64,000 bases of DNA from Dipteris shenzhenensis. Lineage: Eukaryota; Polypodiophyta; Polypodiopsida; Gleicheniales. Positions 1 through 9,185 of this stretch are shown here, piece after piece; positions within the stretch are counted from its first letter, which is position 1; each line of letters starts with the position of its first letter. The stretch is taken from NCBI GenBank assembly GCA_047967505.1, contig CM106538.1; one strand, given 5' to 3'. The notes below the pieces were generated by a model that searched no databases, was not told the origin of the DNA, and was given only the letters and a program-made list of their open reading frames with translations. Made by a program: the position numbers and the translations under genes.

Positions 1-30
1 TGAAGCCCCAACAAGAGAGTGAGAGGATGA

Positions 31-776
31 CTACGCTCTGGGCAAGTAAAGATTACAAAAGATGAGAAAAGATTTGGAAAAATAGGCAATGTTCTTTGTA
101 AGCCAAGCTTTGGTGGTGTCAATGCTTTAAAATTCGTTTCTGCAAAGAAGAAGAATGATAAGCTCAAACGTGCTAATGAGTTTGATGTATGGAGGAAGTC
201 ACACAATGCATGTTGTGAACGAGGGGGGAAGGGACAAAAAAGACTGGAAAAGGCACAAGTGTGGTTAGCTCTTGATAGCTTGGTACCTTTACTACAAAAG
301 AAAAGATTCGAAGAAGATGATGCACAGTGTTTCATCAATGTTGTGAATGACTTTAGTCAGAGTATGGAGATAGCTTGGGGAAAGAATCATTTCACACAAT
401 ACATGGTAATCTCTAACTTGGACATTGAGATGTGCATATTGAATGGTCCTATATTTACTGATTTGTTTTTCTATTTGGCAGCACATTTTATATGCTCATG
501 CACCATACGTGGCATGGAAGCATCGGAGTGTGGTCCACTCAGGGCATGGAAAGATTGCATTGGCAAGCATGTTGTGCATATAATAGAGTGACCCAACACG
601 GGGGTGGTAGAACTAAGTCAAGCCCAATGGTTCAATTGGTTCAATGGTGGTACAGGCGTATCGAAATAAGAGCACCTGCAACACTAGCATTCAAAGAGTC
701 CTTAGTGTCCCATGCAGTGCAAGATATTAATGCGGAACATCGAAGAAGAATATACAACTCATCGAATGCAAGATAG
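31..776 (+). pseudogene. Unrecognised coding remnant at left edge
   Basis: One frame is open without a stop from about 31 to the TAA/TGA region near 591. It encodes a basic then mixed protein containing KRFEEDDAQCFINVVNDF and GKNHFTQYMVISNLDIEM. A second frame (492-776) continues with a basic stretch around VQLVQWWYRRIEIRAP and stops at 776, so a frameshift between 490 and 590 is likely. I do not recognise the family. The amino-acid mix looks like real protein rather than random translation, and no ATG in good context is seen, so the start probably lies left of the window or in a lost exon. It could be a transposase-derived or host gene relic. Confidence 0.35.
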
Positions 777-1028
777 AATCATTCAAGGTGGTGTGCAACC
801 CATCATAGACAAGGGTGCATATGGGTGGAGACAAATGAAAATGATGGTGTACACTCTTCCAATGTGAATGCCCATGCATAAGTTTCAAAATTTCTTTGTA
901 ATTTTGGTTATGTGATTTGCAGTAAAGCCAATGTATAATGGACATGAGTTGCAGTATAAATGAGAAATTTTGTGTTATTGGATGTTAATTATAAGTATTT
1001 AGCTCAAGGTTACACTAATTTTATTTTT
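777..1028. other. AT-rich spacer, no gene seen
   Basis: This is AT-rich intergenic sequence between the left-edge remnant and the next putative promoter. I see no conserved reading frame or repeat in it. Confidence 0.4.
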
Positions 1029-1086
1029 TTAGGGTTTTTATTGAAACAAGTATTTTTAAAAATTAGGGTTTTTGTCCCTATATAAG
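1029..1086 (+). promoter_or_regulatory. Telo-box pair plus TATA box
   Basis: Two copies of TTAGGGTTT (reverse-complement telo box) lie at 1029-1037 and 1063-1071. They are followed by TATATAAG at 1079-1086. An ATG in good context (CCCCATGG) follows at 1219. Telo boxes in this position are typical of plant promoters of growth and cell-cycle genes. The arrangement resembles the promoter of the H3-like gene at 6741-6794. Confidence 0.5.
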
Positions 1087-1218
1087 AGAATGCGCCCTCA
1101 TTTTCATTTCATTGTTTAAAGAGCTCTCCACTCCCACACCACCTCTCACTTGCCCCTAAAATTTCCACCCTATCTCTCACACCCTCACCCTTTCTCTTGC
1201 ACATTCTCTCCATCCCCC

Positions 1219-3352
1219 ATGGCTAGGCCCGAGATCAAGGCACATTAGGGGAGAATTGGGGTCTTCAAAGGGCCCCCAATTAGTGTTTCCTAATTTCAAG
1301 GGATTAGTGAGGTATTTGAGGTGTACCAATGGGAGTGCTCCTTTTTGTGGGGCAATGCCATGTTGAGGTGGAGGGTGTGGGCAGACCTGTAAACAACCCC
1401 TATTGGCTACTCCTCTTACTCTGAGGACCACTCAAACCATCCCCCCTCCCCCTCAACCCATGCTTGACCCTTCTCCCATATGCACCTCCTCCAAACAAAC
1501 CTACAAGTCATTCAAGAGGCGGTGGGCCCTTCTGGGCAAATTTTTCCCCCCTCTCAGCTTGTTACAGGCCTGCCCCCTCCTTTTCTCTAGTCCAGCTCCA
1601 TTCTCCCTCCATTTTTCAAATGTGGGAAGTCATTTGGCATCTTCTCTGCCCCCTCCTGCTCTGATCCACTGTGTTTCTCCCTCTCCAGCACCTCCTGTAG
1701 CAGCTGCTCACTCTCTCCATTCCTAGCTACAACACCTCCTACATCAGCAGCTGCTCATCGGGCCCTTTGCTCTTTCTCCCTCCATTCCTAGCTATAGTGC
1801 CTCTCGTAGTGGCTGCTCATCCCCCTCTGCTCTTTCTCCCTCCATTCCTAGCTACAACACCTCCTAGAGTAGCTGCTCATCCCCCTCTGCTCTTTCTCCC
1901 TCCATTCTTAGCTATAGCACCTCATGGAGCTTCTCTCAACCTTCAGTTGCACCCTCTATACCTTCTCCCTCTCTCTCCCTCTATTGGAGCTGCTCTCTCC
2001 CTCCAAGCTACACTTTCTAGTCCACTATTGTTGCTGTGACCTCTGTACAAGCATGGTGAGGAGACCATACATGTACTATGTGTCCCACAGGAGCAAAAAT
2101 GCACTGGGTGGATGGGTGCCTTGCACCTACAGCTTGAATGATTGGATAGTCATGAGAGGATCTGCCAAGGGTCCACATAAGCTTCCCAAGAGCAAAAGAG
2201 GTGATCTTTTGCATGAATAGAAGGGCCGCATCATGAAGTTCAAGCTTAGGGATGGCTTGCAAAGGTGTAACACATCTACATGGGGAAGGATATGTGCCTT
2301 CCTTCATCAAGCAATCAATCGACAATACCATCGCATTTTAAATCTGCATTTTGTGTAAGATTTTGAAGTGTAATGAGTTAGTTTGAAATTGTATTTTAAA
2401 ATAGAACCAGTGTAATGAGTCAGTTTGAACTTGTATTTTGAAATAGCACTTGTGCATAGCAGATGTATTTCCTTCAGACTTTGAGGAGTGGGAACCAGTC
2501 GAGTGCTTCTTAGGTAAGTTTACTGCCATTCATGAGGATTTAGGAAGGCAAACGCATGCTGGAGATAAGTCCTCTGCTTTGAAATAGAGAAATATCAATT
2601 GGTATAATGCCAAGTACATTACTCCAAGGATGGCATCAGGCTATGGCCATCTTCAATGCATTGCAACACCACAACTTGAAGATGTGGATTGCAGCATGGC
2701 GGACACAAGAACAATGCAATCATACAAGGAAAAGATTGCAAAGGATGTGGGCATGGCCATGAAGTTTACAGTTGGCTCTAAATGGGTAAGGTTGTCTTGG
2801 TTTATGCCTTTGCACATTTTTTCTTCTTGTTTTCAGAATATCCAGATGCACAAAACAAAAACCATGTGGTCATGCAAGTGCCTACATGAGAATGCCCTTG
2901 AGGAATTGCTTGGGGTGAATTGGGGAAGCAGGTCAGGTGAACAAAAGGGTGATTAGTTTCAATGCCATGTATGTAAGGACAATGTGATTATCAAGTACCA
3001 CATCTCCCACTAAATGTTATATTTTGCTTTCCAATATAGGTGCTGGAAGAAAAAATGTGGCAATTGGCTCCCCCTTGACTCTAACAATGATGATAATACA
3101 GGGGTAAGTTTATGTATTGGTTCTCATTGAGGAGATGTCAAGATTGTGGCTATCATGTCACAGTGGACTCTCATAGACGTGCGGGAACACCTATTGGTCA
3201 TGGAGGATGGCATGTCTAAGTCCCTTCACTTTACCTTAAATGGTGAAAAGGTAGGAAAGCGTGCAGAGAAGCTCGTGCATAGTGCCACTTTTATCCCTCC
3301 TACAATATTGAAGATTGTAAGCAATGTGGGGTGGAACAATTATGGATTTTAA
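1219..3352 (+). pseudogene. Putative decayed multi-exon gene, unknown family
   Basis: Downstream of a TATA box, an ATG at 1219 starts MARPEIKAH, then TAG (1246), then protein-like sequence with TAA interruptions up to a GTAAAC donor-like site near 1388. A CT-rich tract follows (possible intron). Next comes a coding-like stretch at about 2040-2340 (VRRPYMYYVSHRSKNALGGW, with TAG at 2218). Another runs from about 2440 to 2785 with one TAG near 2586 and contains NINWYNAKYITPRMASGYGH. It ends at a GTAAGG donor, and a TTTTCAG acceptor lies near 2836. Weaker exon-like pieces reach 3352. I do not recognise the product. Splice-like signals and low-complexity-free peptides argue for a former gene, and repeated stops argue for decay. 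Confidence 0.35.
1690..1925 (+). repeat. About 60-bp tandem repeat, CT-rich
   Basis: The unit containing GCTGCTCAT, then CTCTTTCTCCCTCCATTC, then AGCTA..ACC recurs with GCTGCTCA starts at 1703, 1750, 1812 and 1872. The spacings are 47, 62 and 60 bp. The copies differ by point changes and one has a deletion. It lies inside the putative intron or leader of the decayed gene and translates only into Pro/Leu/Ser-rich low complexity. Confidence 0.8.
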
Positions 3353-3475
3353 CATTTTCCAAATAATAGTGGTGCAATTAATTTTGATATTTTGAATGGT
3401 TTTGTTTCATGTCAATGTCAATATTTTTCCAAAAATTTTATAATTCTATTTATTTTTTATATTTAGAACATTTGG

Positions 3476-3485
3476 GTATATATAG
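3476..3485 (+). promoter_or_regulatory. TATA box for the 3554 gene remnant
   Basis: GTATATATAG lies about 70 bp upstream of an ATG in strong context (ACCATGG at 3551-3557). This supports a start at 3554. Confidence 0.4.
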
Positions 3486-3553
3486 GTTATAAAGTTACTT
3501 TAGTTTCAAAGTTTCGCTATCATAGCCATAGTTCTCCTAGCTACCAAACTACC

Positions 3554-5019
3554 ATGGATTTTTTTAGGTCTGCCTTCCACGATTTCATCTCTTGCACTCC
3601 ATTAGTTCATAGAGAGGAGGAGTTATTTCCAGTGTTTGATAAGAGCATAGATGTCCTAGGCACCTACTTGGGAGCTCGAGATGATTTTGAAGACTCATCA
3701 AGTACATGCAAGACTACATCGTGAGTTTTGCATATCAACTTGATGAGTCTACAAAAAGATGGGACCCAATTGATTATTTGAAGTACTTGTTCAATCAAGA
3801 ACCTAGGTTCATCAAGCATTTAGATCACCTAGCTCACACCCCTAGGGTTTAGAGAGGTGGACACTGATGACCTCCTAGCATGTGGAGTTGTCCAAAACAC
3901 AGGAAATATGTTCCTATCCTGGGAAATGACCTTTATTTTTCTTCTCCAGGAGGGACAAATGGAAGAGCAGGCCTTGACCTCAAGCCCAGACCGTACACCT
4001 ACCCTTTATGATCCTCTTATTTCTATAGATGAGCCCAACATCTACAATGAAGAGCCCATGGATGAAGAAGCTGAGGAGCGGGAAGCTGCATTGGCCCTGG
4101 AAGTGCTCCAACAATCTCCTGAACCCCATTCTACTTCTCAAATTCCATCCACCCTAGGCACACCTTTGTTGACCCCGCAACAATGATATGGTTTCTTGCT
4201 CCCCTTCTTATCGATGGAGAACAATACCTCTTTCTCCATGACATAGAGGTTATGTTTGGTCTCCGAGAGGATGAAGCTCTTGGTGTCCTGTGTGGATATG
4301 AGGTGGATATGACTATGCAAGAAGCTGGGTTTTTGGGAGCAGATGATTCAATAGAAGAGGTTCTTGCTTTAACACTGGCCCAAATCAAAGATCCAAAGAC
4401 ATCAATCTACTCTAACCTACCTGATGTTCCAGAAGAAGCCTCCACATCTCACTCCAGATAGGAGGAGGCCTCTGGATCCATCCTCATTGACAAAGAGGAA
4501 GGGATTGAGCATGATGACTCCATAGTGGTAAGAAACTACGAGCTTTGAATTTCTTCTCTCTTGGTATACTTTTGCTTAAATGGAATTCTAATGTAATGTT
4601 GGACTGTTGCAGGAGGCATTTGAGGTCGACCTATTCTCATCTCGACAACGCCTTGTTCGCAGTAGCTTCGACCGAGATCACTCACTGGCACATTAACTTG
4701 GCCAAGCAAAAGGGTGCTTTGTGGTTACCCACAAAAAGTTGGCACTAATGACCTCCTGAAGTGCAAGGCCTTGTCACGAGTGATTGGTCATGCTGACATC
4801 AATTGCAATGCTGACAAGGTCATTTTGGTGAACCGCATGGCTGCCCTCAATGCCTTTGGAACCAATTTTCAAGGTATGGCATTGATGGCAGCAACCATGT
4901 CCCTGGCCAGCAATGGCAATAGCGTTGACTCTCTATCGACTAGGTTTAGAGCTAGGAATGCATTTGGGAATCCAAAGCTTGATGTTCTCAGTGTTTTAGA
5001 GAAGAAAGAAAGGCTTTGA
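3554..5019 (+). pseudogene. Decayed multi-exon gene, unknown family
   Basis: ATG at 3554 opens MDFFRSAFHDFISCTPLVHR and continues to a frameshift near 3690-3697. It resumes in another frame (YMQDYIVSFAYQLDESTKRW) to 3852. An acidic segment (3857-4186) and a segment beginning MIWFLAPLLIDGEQYLFLHD (4183-4461) follow. That segment reads through a TAG at 4459 to a GTGGTAAG donor near 4528. A TTGCAG acceptor at about 4609 opens EAFEVDLFSSRQRLVRSSF. After one frameshift this leads into the final piece ending VLEKKERL at 5019. No domain is recognised. Ordered peptides, splice-like sites and a TATA box suggest a former host gene with one amber codon and at least two frameshifts. Confidence 0.4.
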
Positions 5020-5253
5020 AGCCTTATTATATAGAAATTTTATTTTATATGAATACATATATACTTTTTATACAGTGTCCCATTTTGTATTCTTTTACAA
5101 AATTTATTTTATACTGTCATTGTATTTTGTGACTTTAATTGTTGTTGGCATTAATATTTTCATTCACTATTATGTTCAAAAGCACGCTATCATATAAATA
5201 TTTGCGCTATAATGGTCATTTCTGAGCAATCCAGTAAGAATCTCACCATGCGA

Positions 5254-5442
5254 CAGAAGGCAAATCTATTCGGCATCGTGCGAGGAGCCCAAAAAAGCAA
5301 AAACCCGCTATGGCGCATATGGGGCCTGTTTGACCAAGTCAAACAGGCCCCATATGCCTTGGTCAAACAGGCCCCATACACGCTATAGCAGGTTTTTGCT
5401 TTTCTGGGCTCCCTGTGTGATGCCGAACACATTTGCCTTCTG
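5254..5442. repeat. Long inverted repeat (hairpin or foldback MITE)
   Basis: The left arm from 5254 (CAGAAGGCAAAT...) pairs with the right arm ending at 5442. The arms are roughly 80 bp and share blocks such as AGCAAAAACC and TATGGGGCCTGTTTGACCAA. Most arm differences are transitions, so many would form G:U pairs in RNA. GGGGCCTGTTTGACC is also repeated close to the loop. It lies in the 3' flank between the two convergent gene remnants, about 120 bp beyond the H3-like poly(A) signal. A foldback MITE or a long siRNA/miRNA-type precursor are both possible. Confidence 0.8.
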
Positions 5443-5563
5443 TGCCACAATGAAAAAACATCATTTGGCCACTCAAATTCACACTGAACTTGCATAAACT
5501 GATGGAAAGCATCACGTAACATGTATAATAACATGGGAATAATAATAGAACATAAAAATATAT

Positions 5564-5569
5564 TTTATT
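5564..5569 (-). terminator. AATAAA poly(A) signal of the H3-like gene
   Basis: TTTATT on the plus strand reads AATAAA on the minus strand. It lies about 67 nt beyond the final stop codon (5636-5638), a normal spacing for a plant near-upstream polyadenylation element. Confidence 0.5.
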
Positions 5570-5635
5570 CATTGGCCTCAAAGGGTAGAGATTCACAAAA
5601 TGATTCAAGTTACACTAAATGAACCTAAACAACAT

Positions 5636-6655
5636 CTAGGGCCTAAGGGAGGGATCGGAGCAGATGCGCTTGGCGAGGGTAAGATCCTTGTCCATCACTG
5701 TTACTCTTTTGGCATGGATAGCACATATATTTGTGTCTTCAAAAAGACCTACTCTCATCTGCTCCGTTGCCTCCTAAATTGCTCCCATAACGCCTGAAGT
5801 GAAACCCACATCATCCTTGTAATGTTGTGCTATTTCACGTACAACACGCTCACGGGGAATGAGATTGTCCATAGTGGTTTGGAACTTGTGGATCTCCTGA
5901 AGGGCCTTCACGCCTGATTTTTTGTGTCTCTTAATCTTTGGGGGACCTTGCATTGACCTCTGGACATGGCTCCATGGCCGCTTGTCCGCTTTGAACTTCT
6001 TTCGCCTCTCCTCCCTTGCAACCACCTCTTCAGACTCCTCTTCCTGTGTCTAGTGGGTCCTTCGAGGTGGCTTGTTGTGCCTAGGGGTTTGCTTTGTCCT
6101 TGATCTCTTTTCCTTTTCATGAGGCTGAGGCTCTTGCTTAGCTCGTACTAGAGGCTCCTCATATCTGATAATTTCGAGGCATTGAGGGTTGATGGTGCTC
6201 TTCCGTGCGGTCTGCTTGGTTGGAGGATTAGGGCCACAAGGTTCACTATATCTGCGAGCCCACCAAATACTTCCTCTTGTTATGGCTCCTATAATCTCTC
6301 CATCTTCTCTCTTTGCCTTTCTTGCTCCCCTTGTTGCTCTAGATGCTCCCATTCCAGGACCCCACGGAGGAGGGAGGGGCAGTTGATTAGGATTGATTGG
6401 ACTATTTTTCCCCTCTTGGGAGACCTCTCTATTTCCATGTTTAGTTGTGTGGAAAGACTGAGAGGACCCCTGATCGTGCTTGGATCCTTCCTCATGCTGG
6501 GATTCCTCATGGTGCTGAGATCCCTGGGATCCCCCATGAGAGTCGAATGGTGGGGACTCGCATTGCTTGGACTCCTGATGATGAGAACCGCCTTCACATC
6601 CCTCTTGATCATTGCCCTCTTGGCCATTGGTGCTTGCAGTGTGTTCGGAGGCCAT
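5636..6655 (-). pseudogene. Divergent histone H3 variant with long N-terminal extension; two in-frame TAGs
   Basis: One frame runs from ATG 6655 (context CTCCATGG) to TAG 5636, 339 sense/stop positions, interrupted only by TAG at codon 202 (6050) and codon 294 (5774). Residues 248-293 (GVKALQEIHKF...LIP...VVREIAQHYKDDVGF) align to H3 alpha-N, alpha-1 and loop 1. After the second TAG, residues 295-331 ([24 protein letters not shown]) match H3 alpha-2, loop 2 and alpha-3. The second TAG sits exactly where H3 has the Gln of QEA. Loop 1 has canonical length, unlike CENH3, and three residues are missing between alpha-N and alpha-1. The extension is Ser/His/Gly/Glu-rich up to about residue 80. It carries TKQTARKST (146-154, identical to H3 residues 3-11) and RTKQTPR (187-192). 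Canonical H3 is about 136 aa. No intron is apparent. It is nonfunctional unless the TAGs are read through. Confidence 0.85.
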
Positions 6656-6701
6656 GGAGTTGTGAGGAGGACAATAGGTAGCGTCCAGCAGTTTGTTTAA
6701 C

Positions 6702-6710
6702 TCATGCCAT
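6702..6710 (-). promoter_or_regulatory. Minimal uORF (Met-Ala-stop)
   Basis: ATG GCA TGA lies on the minus strand 47 nt upstream of the H3-like start codon, in a good context (TCCATGG). It is close to the start site predicted from the TATA box, so it may or may not be transcribed. Confidence 0.3.
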
Positions 6711-6740
6711 GGAAATGAGGGATTTTAGGGTATTGAATTG

Positions 6741-6794
6741 CTTTATATAGTCTTTTTTAAAGCACTTTAGGGTTTTTCTTTTGAATTAGGGTTT
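6741..6794 (-). promoter_or_regulatory. Promoter of the H3-like gene: TATA box and two telo boxes
   Basis: On the minus strand CTATATAAAG (6750-6741) lies about 86-95 nt upstream of the ATG. AAACCCTAA occurs at 6767-6775 and 6786-6794. Telo boxes near TATA are a known feature of plant cell-cycle and translation gene promoters. Classical plant histone elements (CGCGGATC octamer, ACGTCA hexamer) were not seen. Confidence 0.6.
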
Positions 6795-6993
6795 TTTGAG
6801 TACACCCCCTCCCCCCCTATTCTTTTGTCGTCGCCAGTTTAGTAATACTTAATCTTCACCACCCTCCCTCCCAACCCACTCACTTCTCCGCCCTGCCATG
6901 TCGCACATGCAATTCTACAATTTCCAAACAAATTTGTGAATTTTGGAATCTATAATTGACTCAAAATAGTGTTAACTTTATTCATCAAACATT

Positions 6994-7750
6994 TTACATT
7001 TGGGGCTCTCTTAGGACCCAACGCCTCCCCTGTCTGACTCTATGTTGCAACCAAAGCGCAACCCCTTGGCTCCCTATTGAGGACTTCCAAGCAGCACATC
7101 TCCTTGTCTTCTTGACATGTTGAACCGCTTTTGCGAGACTTGAGACATCTAGATTACAGGTAGAGGATGGATATGCACGAGTCGGATATGAAGATAAGAT
7201 GACCTCACTTTCAACTTGCTCCTCTATGAGGCTAATAGTATGCTCCTCAAGTTCCAAGTCTAGGTTTAGGTCATCTCCTCCACCATTTGTTGATGGACCT
7301 GCTCCACCACTTGTGGATGCAGGACCCTCGGACTACTCACCAACATCCTCATCAAACTTACTAGTCGCAAGGAGAATGGTAAGGGCTACATCTCTCTCGA
7401 TCAAATGAATTGGGGAAGATGAATCATCCCTGATGGGAATAGCATACTCACGGAGAGAGATAGGGACATTATCCATGGCCCTACCTAGTGTCTTCTTAAA
7501 GTTAGCACTCTGGTAAACTCAAAATATCCAATGAAACCCATTGGTGAGGGGAGTTAGCAATCACGACAAATTGCCCATGGATAATAAGTCTTTCAAAAAA
7601 TTAAAGGGAGGGATTATCAGCAAGAAGGAGAGCTCTCAAGTGTGACTCAAGATTGGAATGCCTTGCAAAAGATAGAATAAACCTAATCTGCACATGCATG
7701 GGAATCAGTGGATGAAATCCATTGGTCAAAAGCCTCTCTAGGGGAAGCCA
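6994..7750 (-). pseudogene. Decayed gene upstream of the H3-like locus, unknown family
   Basis: A continuous minus-strand frame runs from about 7520 through an ATG at 7476 (MDNVPISLREYAIPIRDDSS) to TAA at 6994. It has a single TAG after DEDVGE near 7350. After the TAG it encodes a Gly/Ser linker (SEGPASTSGG), an acidic stretch (DDLNLDLELEEHTISLIEE) and a basic C-terminus. A TTTACCAG acceptor-like site near 7512 suggests this is a terminal exon. A possible first exon begins at 7750 (MASPREAFDQWISSTD), with TAG and TGA further in. No family is recognised. It is on the same strand as the H3-like gene, whose promoter lies just downstream. Confidence 0.4.
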
Positions 7751-7934
7751 TGAGTGTAGGAGGATGCTCGGGAAACGAAAGAGGAGGCTGTGGAATGCAA
7801 GGTTACTCAAGAGTGGGAAACTGAAAATGTGAAAATGAACTTAGAAGTGTACTTTATAAATGGGCATAAATGGGCATTGCCCTTAAAAATGCTCTTAATT
7901 ACAATATTTTTATATTTATTATTTTTTCTTTGGA

Positions 7935-7937
<3 letters not shown>

Positions 7938-7980
<43 letters not shown>

Positions 7981-8085
7981 GCCCTTAGCTATCTCCCTCT
8001 CTCTGTCTCTCTCTCATAGACCCACAAGGTCTTCCGAGGATGTTAATATATCTTTCTTTCTTTCCCTTCCTTTGTGTCCCTCATT

Positions 8086-8126
<41 letters not shown>

Positions 8127-8166
8127 ATCTATCTATCTCTTTCTCTCCCTTTGTGTCCCTATTTGC

Positions 8167-8200
<34 letters not shown>
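7938..8200. repeat. (CT)n and (CA)n microsatellite block
   Basis: Pure CT runs lie at about 7938-7977, 8086-8124 and 8166-8188, the last passing into (AC)n to 8200. CT-rich spacers of GCCCTTAGCTATCTCC type separate them. Long serine/leucine reading frames here are only translations of the repeat. Confidence 0.9.
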
Positions 8201-8242
8201 CCCCGATGATCATCTTGTTGCCATATTGCCCTGAACTATCTA

Positions 8243-8678
8243 TGTCATGGACATTGATTTTACATATACAGTTTTTGTATTTTGTTAACGGCTCCACCCT
8301 TTGGATCAATTGTATCTAGGTTTTTTTTCAATCTCATAGTCTCTCAAAGACCTTAATTAACTTTCTTATTTTTCTCTTTCTCAACTTAGAGGTGCAAAAG
8401 AATAAATGCAATCTTAACTCTCTCTCTCTTCCCATTCTCTACCTCTCTCTCTCTCTATCCCACTCTCCATCTCCCTCTTTCTGTCCTCGTCTCCATTGTC
8501 ATGGACATTGATTTTACGTATACACTTTTTGTATTTTGTTGGCGAATCCACCCTTTGGATCAGTTGTATCTAGGTTTTTTTTCAATCTCATAGTCTCTCA
8601 AAGACCTTAATTAACTTTCCTATTTTTCTCTTTCTCAACTTAGAGGTGCAAATGAATAAATGCAACCTTAACTCTCTA
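8243..8678. repeat. Direct repeat of about 180 bp carrying a retroposon-like 3' tail
   Basis: 8243-8424 and 8497-8678 are about 90% alike, at a period of 254 bp. Both contain CTCCACCCTTTGGATCA- or TCCACCCTTTGGATCA-like sequence, then TGTATCTAGGTTTTTTTTCA, ATCTCATAG, CAAAGACCTTAATTAACTTT and a CT-rich end. This order of motifs matches the 3' end of the LINE at 46086-46185, so these look like diverged LINE/SINE tails. Each is followed by CT-rich sequence. Confidence 0.7.
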
Positions 8679-8739
8679 TGTCTCCCTTTGTGTCCGTCCC
8701 CCTCCCTCTGTCTCTTTCCCTCCCTTTGTGTCTGTGACT

Positions 8740-8740
<1 letters not shown>

Positions 8741-8779
<39 letters not shown>
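8741..8779. repeat. (CT)n microsatellite
   Basis: This is a near-pure CT run that follows the second copy of the tail repeat by about 60 bp. Confidence 0.9.
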
Positions 8780-8782
<3 letters not shown>

Positions 8783-9185
8783 TACACGCTCTAATTGCTA
8801 TCTATCTCTCTCACACACTCTCTCTCTTGCACAATACAGATATACAAATACTTACACAAATTTAGAATTACAAATATTTATCGCTTTATCATTCATAGAC
8901 CATAGAGAGCCATCAATCTAGAGGTACATACTTAATTTAAAAAATCTTAACAATAAATGAAACAACACTTTGTATTATATATGATTTTTGTCATACATGT
9001 AACAATGTCTCATTGCCAAGTGCATTGTTGAAGCACTAAGGATCGAAGAAATTGGATATCATATGAAATACCTACCATCATGTCTCTACTATTTCTAGAG
9101 TATGGGGGGGGCAACTATTCTTACCAAGGATACTTGTCTCATCCCTATATCTAGCTTTGCGATTATCAAGTCTAAAATAATAGTC
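8780..9185. other. Spacer without recognisable gene
   Basis: This is AT-rich sequence with short TCTCTC/ACACAC stretches at its left end. I see no supported reading frame. Confidence 0.4.

Noticed and set aside
1403-2039. Pro/Leu-rich reading frames
   Set aside because: They are translations of the CT-rich tandem repeat in several frames.
5774-6052. Introns removing the two TAGs of the H3-like gene
   Set aside because: Around the second TAG every residue on both sides aligns to H3 without a gap, so no intron fits. Around the first, only poor donor candidates (GTACGA) exist.
5774-6052. U-to-C RNA editing restoring CAG
   Set aside because: This type of editing is established for organelle transcripts of ferns and hornworts, not for nuclear histone-type mRNAs. 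Nothing else here is organellar.
5636-6655. Alternative genetic code with UAG/UAA read as Gln, as in some ulvophyte algae
   Set aside because: The H3-like frame itself ends with TAG eight residues past the conserved helix, close to the canonical H3 end. Elsewhere TGA also interrupts frames, and frameshifts are common. Decay explains the data without recoding.
5636-6655. Centromeric H3 (CENH3)
   Set aside because: CENH3 proteins have a longer loop 1 and lose the canonical TKQTARKST tail. Here loop 1 has H3 length and [15 protein letters not shown] are H3-like.
6182-6700. 172-residue plus-strand reading frame opposite the H3-like gene
   Set aside because: It is the antisense shadow of the Ser/His-rich extension and has no promoter or family.
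7790-8921. Ser/Leu-rich reading frames of 60-140 residues
   Set aside because: They are translations of (CT)n microsatellites.
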